This document shows, one piece after another, positions 35,369-42,859 of a stretch of DNA of 64,000 nt (positions are counted from its first letter, which is position 1; every line of letters begins with the position of its first letter). The position numbers were made by a program, and so were the translations under genes. This stretch comes from an uncultured Muribaculaceae bacterium (GTDB lineage Bacteria; Bacteroidota; Bacteroidia; Bacteroidales; Muribaculaceae), in NCBI GenBank assembly GCA_910579035.1, contig CAJTSR010000010.1, forward strand, positions 33,722-97,721, written 5' to 3'. The notes beneath the pieces are model-generated. The model made no database searches and had not been told where the DNA came from. It was given only the letters and a program-made list of their open reading frames with translations.

Positions 35369-37168
35369 ATGAAACTATCAAAATTACATATTAAGAATTT
35401 TCGCAAGCTTAATAATGTCGAAATTAATCTTGCCGATGCCACGTTCCTCGTTGGCGCCAACAACTCCGGCAAATCCACAACCCTGGATGCCATTGAAATC
35501 TTAACTTCAGAAAAAAAATTAGATAGTCTTTGTCGTTCAAAATATATATCTGAGAATGGCGAAGAACTGACAAATGATACGGATGATATTATTATCGAGG
35601 GGACATTTTCAAATGTTCCCAAAGATATTGTTCAACAAAAGGGTTTCAATGCATCAAGACTTATTACCACTCGAAACGGTGATGATATATCCTATTCTTT
35701 TAGATATAGAGTTCGACTGTCTCCAGATAATAAATCACATCGAGAGATTTTGATGCATACCATCACACTTAAAAGTGAGTATGCGTCTTGTTCTACTTAT
35801 CAGGAGTTAATTGATAAAGGTATTGACCCCGGTTATTTTGACGGTCGAGATCTCTCAAAGAAACTAAACGCTGCGTCTAAAAAGGAGCTCGAAAACGTGT
35901 GTCCGGATTTATATGATGTAAACGAAGTTGAAGAATGGTTTGAAAATCCGGGGGGTATTCCAGGGAATGTGCTATCTCAATTGCCACGCTTTCTAAAAAT
36001 AAAAGCAGACGTGTTAAGCGGAGAAATGGCTGCAGATAAGTCTGGAACACTGCATGACTTGTTGGATTTGCTATTTAGCCAAGTCAGAGAAGCCTCTCCC
36101 AATTACAAGAAAGCAGTAGAAGCTCTATCCGAATTAGAGAAAGAGATGGATACTACTGATCCTAATACAGAGTTTGGGAAACTTATGTGTGAACTAAATC
36201 GAGTAGTTGATGGTGTATTTCATAGAGCCTCAATTAACGTTGATACAGAGTTAACAAAACCAGATAATCTTAAGGCCAAGTTTTCCGCATCACTTACGAG
36301 CAATGTAAAAACGCCAATTGATCGTCAAGGTACTGGATTAATTAGAGCGACGGTGTTTGCTTTGCTACGATATAATAAACAGCGAGAAGAGATGTTGGCA
36401 GCATCCAAGTCAAGAGGTGTTATCATCGGTTTTGAAGAACCAGAATTGTTCTTACACCCCAATGCTGCTGAAAAAATGAGAGATATTATATACGAATTAG
36501 CCTCAGAAAATGATCAGATTGTGGCCACGACTCACTCGCCATACATGATAGATCTATCTAAAGGTAACACCCAAGTCTTAAACAGTTTCAGGATTATCGA
36601 AAATGAATACGCATCTGTTAAAGCATTCAATTTAAGTGATGCCTTCTGCTCTATTTATGACGATGATCGGACACGAGTTAAAATGATTCAAAAAATAGAT
36701 GATTATGTAGCTCGTGTATTCTTTGCCCAAAAGGTTATTATCGTAGAAGGGGATACAGAGGACATCGTCTTCAGACATACGATTAATGCAATGCCCGAAA
36801 ATGTTAGAAAAGATATAAAAGGCAAATATCAGATTGTCAAGGCTACAGGTAAAGCTACAATGATTTCTTTCATTAAATATTTGAAAGCGTTAAACGTAAA
36901 TATATTTGTAGTTCACGATGAAGATGCCGATACTCCCGGAGCGGCGAAAATGAATCAGCCTATTTTGGAAGCTTTAGGAGGAGCTGAAAACTGTCGTCTA
37001 ATGATGAAAAATTGTGTTGAAGATGAGTTAGGCTATCCGGCACCATCCTCTGAAAAACCATATAAGGCGTTTTTATTCGTAAAGGATTGGAATAGTTGGG
37101 ATGACGTACCTGATAACTGGAAAGCAAAAATGAGAATAGTTTTCCGTGAGTACACTGATGACCTATGA
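35369..37168 (+). CDS. OLD-family ATP-dependent nuclease (AAA + TOPRIM)
   Basis: A 599-residue protein with an ABC/SMC-like ATPase: FLVGANNSGKSTTLD (Walker A, 27-40) and GVIIGFEEPELFLHP (signature/Walker B region) followed by VATTHSPYMIDL. The C-terminal TOPRIM nuclease begins KVIIVEGDTEDIVF (about residue 455) and has VVHDEDAD (about 514). Stand-alone OLD proteins are class 1; no UvrD-like partner helicase lies next to it, so this is not a standard Gabija pair. It is AT-rich and 31 bases after res, suggesting it was added to the restriction operon. Confidence 0.85.
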   Translation: MKLSKLHIKNFRKLNNVEINLADATFLVGANNSGKSTTLDAIEILTSEKKLDSLCRSKYISENGEELTNDTDDIIIEGTFSNVPKDIVQQKGFNASRLITTRNGDDISYSFRYRVRLSPDNKSHREILMHTITLKSEYASCSTYQELIDKGIDPGYFDGRDLSKKLNAASKKELENVCPDLYDVNEVEEWFENPGGIPGNVLSQLPRFLKIKADVLSGEMAADKSGTLHDLLDLLFSQVREASPNYKKAVEALSELEKEMDTTDPNTEFGKLMCELNRVVDGVFHRASINVDTELTKPDNLKAKFSASLTSNVKTPIDRQGTGLIRATVFALLRYNKQREEMLAASKSRGVIIGFEEPELFLHPNAAEKMRDIIYELASENDQIVATTHSPYMIDLSKGNTQVLNSFRIIENEYASVKAFNLSDAFCSIYDDDRTRVKMIQKIDDYVARVFFAQKVIIVEGDTEDIVFRHTINAMPENVRKDIKGKYQIVKATGKATMISFIKYLKALNVNIFVVHDEDADTPGAAKMNQPILEALGGAENCRLMMKNCVEDELGYPAPSSEKPYKAFLFVKDWNSWDDVPDNWKAKMRIVFREYTDDL

Positions 37169-37217
37169 TTTAACGAACTTCTCCGACTAATACAAAATAT
37201 TTTTCCGGAATCTTATT

Positions 37218-38903
37218 ATGACTGACAACAACCAATATACAGAACTGTTTCACTCGCTGATTCAGCATAAGGAGAGTGAGGTGGTGGAGTTCAAGAAGGC
37301 GGAGCGCAGCTTCGACTTTGATGACCTCGGTGAGTATTTCTCGGCGTTGAGTAACGAGGCGAATCTGCGTGGGTTGGATTTCGCGTGGCTCATTTTTGGC
37401 TACGACGAGAAGAAAAACACGATTGTCGGTACATCATACAAGGATGGCGAGCAGGCTCTGAATAATCTGAAGCATGATTTCTCTCAGCATACTGCTGACC
37501 GATTGACTTTTCGGGAGATTATTCCGATTGTGATTGAGGGTAAACGGATTCTTATGTTCAAAATTCCGGCTTCGCCGCGAAATATCGTGATGACATGGAA
37601 AGGGATTGCGTATTGTCGTGATGGAGAGAGCATCAAGCCGATGAATCAATCCAAAATGGATGAGATTCGCGGACAAGCCCCAACTCCGGACTGGTCGGCT
37701 GAGATTGTTCCGGATGCGACGCTTGATGACCTTGATGAAGTTGCCATCGCCAAGGCGCGGAAGATGTTCAAGAAGGTACATAACCGTATTCCTGTTGAGG
37801 AAGTCAACAAATGGACTGACGAAGAATTTCTCAGCAAATGTGAGTTGATGGTCAACGGCAAATTGCGCCGGGCTGCTATAATTCTTCTTGGCAAGATGTT
37901 TAGCGACAGCAAACTGCGTCCGGCAGTTGCTGAAGTTACATGGACGTTACGCGACTCTAAGCAGGAGGTCGTTGACTATGAGCATTTCTCAGTGCCGTTC
38001 ATTCTGACTGTTGATGAGATTCTTGCAAAGATTCACAACCTGACCTTGCGAGAGATGCCGGGTGGCACACTGTTCCCCGACACAATGAAGCAGTATGACG
38101 ACTACACCATCCGCGAGGCCCTTCATAACTGCATAGCTCATGAAGATTATACTTTGCAACAACGTATCAACCTTGTTGAGAATCCGGGGTTCCTTTATTA
38201 TGCCAATGGAGGAACATTCATCCCCGGCACTTTGGAGAATGCACTTGAAACACAAGGACCGCAGCGTTTCTTCCGCAACGCTTGTCTTTGTAAGGCAATG
38301 GTGCATTTCAATATGATTGACACAGTAAGCCGAGGTATCAAGAAGATGTTCACCAATCAGATGGAACGCCGCTTCCCGATGCCCGATTATGAGATTGACA
38401 ACGAGAAGAAGGAGGTCGCGGTACGCATCTACGGCAATGCTATCAACGAGCGTTATACCAAACTGCTTAAAGAGAATGATACCCTCACACTCCATGACTG
38501 TATCTCTCTCGACGCCATACAGAAAGGACATCGCATAGACGAAGAAATTGCGCAAGATCTGCTGAAGCGTGGCTTAATTGAAGGCGAAGCTCCCAACTAC
38601 ACCATATCAATTGGGGTAGCCAAAGCCTCCAAACAACTGCCCGGCTACACTCGTGTTCGCGGTCTTGAACGGGACAAAATCAAGCACATGGTTTTGCAGT
38701 ACATCCAGAACGCCGGCACCGACGGAGCTAAACGCGATGCCATTCTTGAATACTTACAGGGTACTCTCCCCAGCCGTAACACCAATGAGCAGAATACGAT
38801 TCTTGTAAAAAACATAATGACAGAAATGAAGAATGAATCAACCATTTTCACGGATGGCCGTTTGTGGTATAGCGTAGAGAACTATCCTCAGAATCGGGGA
38901 TAG
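37218..38903 (+). CDS. AlbA_2 / HATPase domain protein
   Basis: A 561-residue protein. The N-terminal AlbA_2 (Schlafen-type) domain shows EVVEFKKAERSFDFDDLGEYF and LIFGYDE. A later block REALHNCIAHEDYTLQQ with GG-FIPG is characteristic of the HATPase_c_4 domain found in RecG-like transcription regulators of this group. The C-terminal region (about 450-540) looks like winged-helix DNA binding. It sits as last gene of the restriction cluster, 49 bases after the OLD gene. A regulatory or defence role is inferred from context. Confidence 0.8.
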   Translation: MTDNNQYTELFHSLIQHKESEVVEFKKAERSFDFDDLGEYFSALSNEANLRGLDFAWLIFGYDEKKNTIVGTSYKDGEQALNNLKHDFSQHTADRLTFREIIPIVIEGKRILMFKIPASPRNIVMTWKGIAYCRDGESIKPMNQSKMDEIRGQAPTPDWSAEIVPDATLDDLDEVAIAKARKMFKKVHNRIPVEEVNKWTDEEFLSKCELMVNGKLRRAAIILLGKMFSDSKLRPAVAEVTWTLRDSKQEVVDYEHFSVPFILTVDEILAKIHNLTLREMPGGTLFPDTMKQYDDYTIREALHNCIAHEDYTLQQRINLVENPGFLYYANGGTFIPGTLENALETQGPQRFFRNACLCKAMVHFNMIDTVSRGIKKMFTNQMERRFPMPDYEIDNEKKEVAVRIYGNAINERYTKLLKENDTLTLHDCISLDAIQKGHRIDEEIAQDLLKRGLIEGEAPNYTISIGVAKASKQLPGYTRVRGLERDKIKHMVLQYIQNAGTDGAKRDAILEYLQGTLPSRNTNEQNTILVKNIMTEMKNESTIFTDGRLWYSVENYPQNRG

Positions 38904-38987
38904 TATCCGAAAACTATCCCTAATTTCGGATATAATTGAGATAGTTCTGGGATAGTTTACCGGCTACTATCCCAAATCATGGATAGT
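38881..38987. repeat. Cluster of ACTATCC(C)/GGGATAGT repeats
   Basis: Six copies in both orientations, starting in the last codons of the AlbA_2 gene: 38881, 38897, 38913, 38949, 38966 and 38981. Two GGGATAGT...ACTATCCC pairs can form hairpins (38897-38920 and 38949-38973). Confidence 0.65.
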
Positions 38988-39039
38988 AGTTGACCGCTTG
39001 AACTAACCTCCTGGAAGCAGTCGTAACTGACGACTGAAA

Positions 39040-39447
39040 ATGAGTAGAAAAACGAATACTATGTCAAAAATGAGTAATCAAATCGGTAGTAGCAAAACTT
39101 CTTCTCTTTTAATGAGTAGTACTCATAATCTATTCTGCAAAAGGAGTAAAAATAATCAGTTAGAGGCTATAAAGGTGTCGGAGCTGATTGAGTTATTGCA
39201 GAAATGCGACCCCGATGCCGAAGTATGGCTGCCCAATGTCAACGAGCTTGGCATACCGGGCTACTGCGTTCTCGACCACGTCATGATTATGACTTTCGGA
39301 GAAGTTGGAGATGACGTAATGAACAATCCGGGAGAGATTGACCAACGATTGCTTCAGCACAAAACCAACGATGCACCAATCGTCTATCTTGACTCGATTG
39401 CTGAATTTAACAAAGAAGGGGTTGATAAACCCATTGAAAATCGTTAA
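39040..39447 (+). CDS. Hypothetical protein at the right end of element 1
   Basis: A 135-residue protein at most. The N-terminal 45 residues are low complexity and repeat ATGAGTA; the clear conserved core begins IKVSELIELLQKCDPDAEVW, followed by GYCVLDHV and a C-terminal VYLDSIAEF. This pattern occurs in small uncharacterised Bacteroidales and phage proteins. The exact start is uncertain (ATGs at 39040, 39061, 39070). It ends where the right TTTTGTACCC arm repeat begins. Confidence 0.55.
   Translation: MSRKTNTMSKMSNQIGSSKTSSLLMSSTHNLFCKRSKNNQLEAIKVSELIELLQKCDPDAEVWLPNVNELGIPGYCVLDHVMIMTFGEVGDDVMNNPGEIDQRLLQHKTNDAPIVYLDSIAEFNKEGVDKPIENR
39112..39126. repeat. Palindrome ATGAGTAGTACTCAT
   Basis: A perfect 15-base palindrome within the start of the preceding reading frame. 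ATGAGTAG also begins both four-HTH genes. It may be a binding site or chance. Confidence 0.35.
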
Positions 39448-39457
39448 TTTTGTACCC
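39448..39457 (+). repeat. Right arm-type repeat of element 1 (TTTTGTACCC)
   Basis: Identical over 10 bases to 20170-20179 and in the same orientation, 139 bases from the right att core as the left copy is about 134 from its core. A 7-bp hairpin (39467-39485) and a GGATTGCA/TGCAATCC inverted repeat (39517-39561) lie between it and the att site. Confidence 0.5.
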
Positions 39458-39586
39458 ACAAAGAAGCAGACCCGCGAGGGGTCTGAGAAGTGGATTTTTG
39501 AAAGTAGATAAGCTGAGGATTGCACCCGAAATGCGGTTTTGTAACGGAAGCACTGCAATCCTTTGAGCGACAAATAGTTCTATGCA

Positions 39587-39601
39587 CTGCATCGGCAAGT
39601 A
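39587..39601 (+). repeat. att core between element 1 and element 2
   Basis: CTGCATCGGCAAGTA, one mismatch from the mnmE site at 20036. Followed by A it reads Cys-Ile-Gly-Lys-stop, so it keeps a usable mnmE end. Confidence 0.8.
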
Positions 39602-39674
39602 ATTGGTTGATTGCAAATGATTTATATTGACAGTAATTGACTATTACTAAGCGATAAAACTTAATTCTTGCAAG

Positions 39675-39713
39675 AACGCCTGATGCTGATAACTGTCAGT
39701 GTTAGGCGTTTTT
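39675..39713 (+). terminator. Terminator at left end of element 2
   Basis: AACGCCT (39675-39681) pairs with AGGCGTT (39704-39710), with an inner CTGA/TCAG stem, then TTTAT. It matches in place the mnmE-side terminator of element 1. Confidence 0.75.
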
Positions 39714-39721
39714 ATGCACCA

Positions 39722-39740
39722 TTTTGTACGGATTTTGTAC
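39722..39740 (+). repeat. Arm-type repeats of element 2 (TTTTGTACG pair)
   Basis: TTTTGTACGGA is followed directly by TTTTGTACGAC; TTTGTA starts at 39723 and 39734, an 11-base period, as in element 1. Confidence 0.55.
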
Positions 39741-39788
39741 GACAGCGACTCATTTCACCCCAAGCGTCAGCAAGGTGGTGGAGAATAT

Positions 39789-39828
39789 GGTACGTCACGG
39801 TACGTCGTGATACGCCATGATACGATTA
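39789..39828 (+). repeat. Four 10-bp phased repeats, GRTACGnnnn
   Basis: GGTACGTCAC, GGTACGTCGT, GATACGCCAT and GATACGATTA follow each other without gaps, one helical turn each, 24 bases before the four-HTH gene. Confidence 0.75.
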
Positions 39829-39851
39829 TTGACGAATTAAACACGTATGAA

Positions 39852-40763
39852 ATGAGTAGCAACATTAAAGTCGAGAGAATCTGCGAATGGTGCGGAAAGA
39901 AATTCACCGCCCAGACTACAGTAACACGCTTCTGCTCGAAGCGGTGTGCTGAGCACTCATATAAGGAGCGACTCCGACAAAAGAAATTGGCAGTGTCAAA
40001 TCTTGAAACTGCATCAACAACTAACGGCAACAAATGGAGAGAAAAGGACTATCTGACACCTACTCAAGCTGCCGACTTGCTCGGTATTGGAAGGATGTCA
40101 ATCTACCGCTATATCCGCAATGGTAAAATCAAGGTCGTTAGATTCGAGCGAAAGACTCTCATCAGCAAAGCCGACATTCAGGCGATGTTTGATTTTCTCA
40201 CACCGAAAGAAACTGTGCAGGAAGAGTCCGCTGAGAAAAAGTCCAAATCAATCTCTGATTTCTATACCCGTGCCGACATTCGGGAGAAGTATGGCGTAAA
40301 GGATTCGTGGATATATAAGGTCGTTGCCGAGAACAATGTTCCGAAGACCATTCTTCGGGGCAAAGCCTATTTCAGTAAGAGCCATATTGACCGACTTTTC
40401 TCAGCGAGAAAAGAGAATCCGGAAATTACGGAGTGGTATTCGGTGGAGGATATTCAGTCCAAGTATGGCATGACACTCTCGGTGATTTACTCCCTGGTTT
40501 CTAAAATCGGTATTCCGAAGCGCAAAGAGGGTCCGAAAGTATATTACTCCAAATATCACTTTGATGTGGCCAAGGGTGCCAAGTCAGCCGAGGATGTTGA
40601 GTTTATTTCGGTGGCTGACGCTATGGAAAAATACTCGCTTACCCGTGACCAATTGTATCACTACGTCAAAACATACAAGATAACCAAGCTCCGCTGTGGT
40701 AAGTATGTCAAACTGAACGCCAAGGAGTTATCCGAGTTATTCAATCCCAAGATTGAGTTATAA
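39852..40763 (+). CDS. Zinc-finger protein with four tandem helix-turn-helix units
   Basis: A 303-residue homologue of the element 1 protein: Cys4 zinc finger (CEWCGKKF then CSKRC) and four winged helices starting TPTQAADLLGIGRMSIYRYI, TRADIREKYGVKDSWIYKVV, SVEDIQSKYGMTLSVIYSLV and SVADAMEKYSLTRDQLYHYV. I use ATG 39852, which matches the element 1 start (MSSNIK against MSSNIE); longer forms would translate the phased repeats. Probably an excisionase or master regulator of the element. Confidence 0.85.
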   Translation: MSSNIKVERICEWCGKKFTAQTTVTRFCSKRCAEHSYKERLRQKKLAVSNLETASTTNGNKWREKDYLTPTQAADLLGIGRMSIYRYIRNGKIKVVRFERKTLISKADIQAMFDFLTPKETVQEESAEKKSKSISDFYTRADIREKYGVKDSWIYKVVAENNVPKTILRGKAYFSKSHIDRLFSARKENPEITEWYSVEDIQSKYGMTLSVIYSLVSKIGIPKRKEGPKVYYSKYHFDVAKGAKSAEDVEFISVADAMEKYSLTRDQLYHYVKTYKITKLRCGKYVKLNAKELSELFNPKIEL

Positions 40764-40796
40764 TCCGGTGATTTTTCTCACCCGGCAACCACCATT

Positions 40797-40804
40797 TACC
40801 TTTG
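40797..40804 (+). promoter_or_regulatory. Likely -7 element of element 2 integrase
   Basis: TACCTTTG fits TAnnTTTG, 27 bases before the integrase ATG. No clear -33 TTG at normal distance. An imperfect CCGGTGA/TCACCCGG hairpin lies just upstream. Confidence 0.45.
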
Positions 40805-40831
40805 CACTTTATAATTCTAAAACAGTATAAT

Positions 40832-41938
40832 ATGGAATCAGCAACCATCACCAAAGTGACTCTCCGTCAGGAGAAACTGCGCAGCGGCAAATTGTCGCTC
40901 TACCTCGACTATTACCCACCCATCTGGAATCCGCACATCAAGAAGATGTCGCGGCGCGAGTTCCTCGGCCTCTATCTCATCGGCAAACCGAAAGATAAGT
41001 TTGAGCTTGACTACAATGAGGAAATCATGCTCAAAGCACGAGGTATCCGTGCGACCCGTGAGTTGGCAATCATCAACGAGGAGTTCGGTTTCCTCGATCG
41101 CACCAAGAAACAGGCAGACTTCCTTGAATATTTCGAGAGCAAGGCCAAAGAAAAATACCAGAAATGGGAAATCGTATATAAGCACTTCAAGGACTTCTGC
41201 AATGGCAGATGCCTCATGAAAGACGTGACCATCGGGTTGTGCAATGACTTCCGCACTTACATTCTCAAAATCCGTGTCAAGCAGTCCGGCAATATCATAT
41301 CCCGCAATTCTGCCGCCGGATATTGGTCAACGTTTCGCGCCCTGCTAAAACTGGCATATAAGGAAGGTTGGCTCCGCGAGAATGTCAACGACTATCTTGA
41401 CCGTATCGACTGGGAGGAACCGAAAATCAACTATCTCGAAATCGAAGAGGTGAAGCGACTCGCCGCCACTCCCTGCAAAGTGGATGTGCTGAAACGTGCC
41501 TCTCTCTTCGCATGTATGACCGGGCTACGCATCAGCGATATTCTGCAACTCCGTTGGGAGAACATCGAAGTGTCCCCCGACGGCGGCTACTGTATGCGCA
41601 TCCGTACCCAGAAGACCAAGACTCAGGCGACATTGCCGTTGAGCGACGAAGCCTTGTCGTACTGCGGCGAACCTGGCCGTGGCATGGTATTCAAGGGATT
41701 GAGCCGCGCACATACACGAGAGCCATTCAAGAAATGGCTCAAAGATGCCGGCATCAAGAAGAAAATCACTTTCCACGGACTCCGTCATACCTACGCTACA
41801 TTGCTGATAACCAACGGCACCGACATCTATACCGTCAGCAAAATGCTTACACATAAAAACGTGGCCACGACTCAGATCTATGCTGAGGTCGTGAATCAGA
41901 AAAAGCGCGATGCCGCCAACTCAATCTCACTGAAATAA
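40832..41938 (+). CDS. int: Tyrosine recombinase (integrase) of element 2
   Basis: A 368-residue recombinase alignable end to end with the element 1 integrase (shared LDYYP-I-NPH, FGFLDRTK, NSAAGYWSTFR, SKMLTH). Catalytic residues are complete: Arg233 (TGLRISD), Lys261, His315 and Arg318 (FHGLRHTYA), His341 and Tyr350 (TTQIYAEV). I start at MESATITKVT; the ATG 30 bases earlier overlaps the promoter. Likely acts on the same mnmE core. Confidence 0.93.
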   Translation: MESATITKVTLRQEKLRSGKLSLYLDYYPPIWNPHIKKMSRREFLGLYLIGKPKDKFELDYNEEIMLKARGIRATRELAIINEEFGFLDRTKKQADFLEYFESKAKEKYQKWEIVYKHFKDFCNGRCLMKDVTIGLCNDFRTYILKIRVKQSGNIISRNSAAGYWSTFRALLKLAYKEGWLRENVNDYLDRIDWEEPKINYLEIEEVKRLAATPCKVDVLKRASLFACMTGLRISDILQLRWENIEVSPDGGYCMRIRTQKTKTQATLPLSDEALSYCGEPGRGMVFKGLSRAHTREPFKKWLKDAGIKKKITFHGLRHTYATLLITNGTDIYTVSKMLTHKNVATTQIYAEVVNQKKRDAANSISLK

Positions 41939-41980
41939 AAAAGAATTAGCATAAAAGCTAATTAAGTCAGAAATTTGTTA

Positions 41981-41988
41981 TATCTTTG
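41981..41988 (+). promoter_or_regulatory. -7 element of the small XRE gene, near-leaderless
   Basis: TATCTTTG ends 4 bases before the ATG at 41993, the same spacing as at bioA. An AATTAGC-ATAAAA-GCTAATT inverted repeat (41944-41963) lies where the -33 region would be and may be the operator. Confidence 0.5.
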
Positions 41989-41992
41989 AATC

Positions 41993-42256
41993 ATGAAAAC
42001 GACAGCCCAACTATTCGATGAATGTCTTGCCACCGTTCAGAACGATGTCAAGATGGAACTTGATATGTCGTTTGCCCTTGCCGATAAGATTGACATGATT
42101 CTTCGGGAAAAGAATATCAGTCAGAAGCAGTTGGCAAAAAGGATGGGCAAGACCGAAGCAGAAGTCTCTCGATGGCTTGGAGGCACACACAATTTCACCT
42201 TGCGGACGATTGCAAAGATTTCAGACGCACTTGGTGTAAAACTCCTGACAATCTAA
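41993..42256 (+). CDS. Small XRE-family transcription regulator
   Basis: An 87-residue protein: a helical N-terminal third (LFDECLATVQNDVKMELDMS) and a classic HTH_3 domain (NISQKQLAKRMGKTEAEVSRW, then FTLRTIAKISDALGVKL). Similar proteins act as antitoxin or repressor subunits; no toxin gene touches it here. It is absent from element 1. Probably a cargo regulator. Confidence 0.85.
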   Translation: MKTTAQLFDECLATVQNDVKMELDMSFALADKIDMILREKNISQKQLAKRMGKTEAEVSRWLGGTHNFTLRTIAKISDALGVKLLTI

Positions 42257-42314
42257 GTTTTACCATATATGTATAAGAATAATCTTTATCTCGATGCTAT
42301 GTAGGTGTTTAATA

Positions 42315-42336
42315 TGCTTACGATTTGTCGTAAGCA
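42315..42336. repeat. Hairpin TGCTTACGA-TTTG-TCGTAAGCA
   Basis: A perfect 9-bp stem with 4-base loop, 18 bases before the next gene. No T-run follows, so an operator or leader hairpin is more likely than a terminator. Confidence 0.5.
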
Positions 42337-42353
42337 CAAACTCTTACATAACA

Positions 42354-42584
42354 ATGAGTCGAAGCAAAAGAAAAACTCCCATGAGTACATTCGCTGATTC
42401 TCAGAAAGAGGACAAGCGAATTGCAAACCGAATCTTCCGACACAGGGCCAAACAAGCCATCCATTCCGGCTATGAACCGCCTTATAGACTCCGTGAAGTC
42501 AGTGATGTATATGGATATGCTGGCGATGGAAAGACATATTGGGGATTCGATTATGAAAAAATCGACCGTTTGATGCGAAAGTGA
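42354..42584 (+). CDS. Small basic protein, unknown function
   Basis: A 76-residue protein, very basic at the N-terminus (SRSKRKTP; EDKRIANRIFRHRAKQ), then YGYAGDGKTYWGF and a short C-terminal helix. Proteins with this SRSKRKTP start are common but unassigned on Bacteroidales elements. I start at ATG 42354, after the hairpin. Confidence 0.65.
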   Translation: MSRSKRKTPMSTFADSQKEDKRIANRIFRHRAKQAIHSGYEPPYRLREVSDVYGYAGDGKTYWGFDYEKIDRLMRK

Positions 42585-42694
42585 GCAATACGATGGAGAC
42601 CTATTTATGAAGTCTTCATCGTGTTCTTTTTATATAACCAAACCGTTCCACGCTGGTATTGATAGTAAAATCTAAACCTGTAAGAATTTGATTG

Positions 42695-42757
42695 AATAGT
42701 CGTAGTTTGAACTATTAATGTCATAATTTCGGGTTAATAGTCTCAAGTACGACTATT
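42695..42757. repeat. Nested 63-bp inverted repeat
   Basis: Outer arms AATAGTCGTA (42695-42704) and TACGACTATT (42748-42757) are perfect; inner arms ACTATTAA and TTAATAGT are also perfect. It lies about 100 bases before the two-TM gene in an otherwise empty 275-bp gap. Confidence 0.65.
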
Positions 42758-42859
42758 AAAAAATTATTAGATCTGGAAATCACCCATCGTAGGGCGAACA
42801 ATTCAGTGGGTGAAATTGTCTATAAAAGCGATGATAATTTCAAAAACTCACTTTAATTT

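Larger units (their letters stand above)
20036..39601 (+). mobile_element. Element 1: integrative mobilisable element at the mnmE 3' end
   Basis: About 19.6 kb bounded by two copies of a 15-bp repeat (20036-20050 and 39587-39601, one mismatch). Inside, in order: terminator, phased repeats, four-HTH protein, tyrosine recombinase, two-TM protein, small HTH, DUF3987 protein, MobC, relaxase, TM protein, two small paralogues, then defence cargo (type III restriction-modification, OLD nuclease, AlbA_2 protein). TTTTGTACCC lies about 135 bases inside each end (20170 and 39448). There are no secretion-system or coupling-protein genes, so it should be mobilisable rather than self-transmissible. Boundaries are inferred from the repeat. 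Confidence 0.85.

Noticed and set aside
35369..37168. Gabija or PARIS system
   Set aside because: OLD-type ATPase-TOPRIM architecture is present, but no UvrD-like GajB is adjacent, and PARIS AriA/AriB organisation does not fit a single 599-residue OLD protein.
38881..38987. CRISPR array
   Set aside because: Repeats are 7-8 bases, in both orientations and irregularly spaced, with no cas genes in the window.
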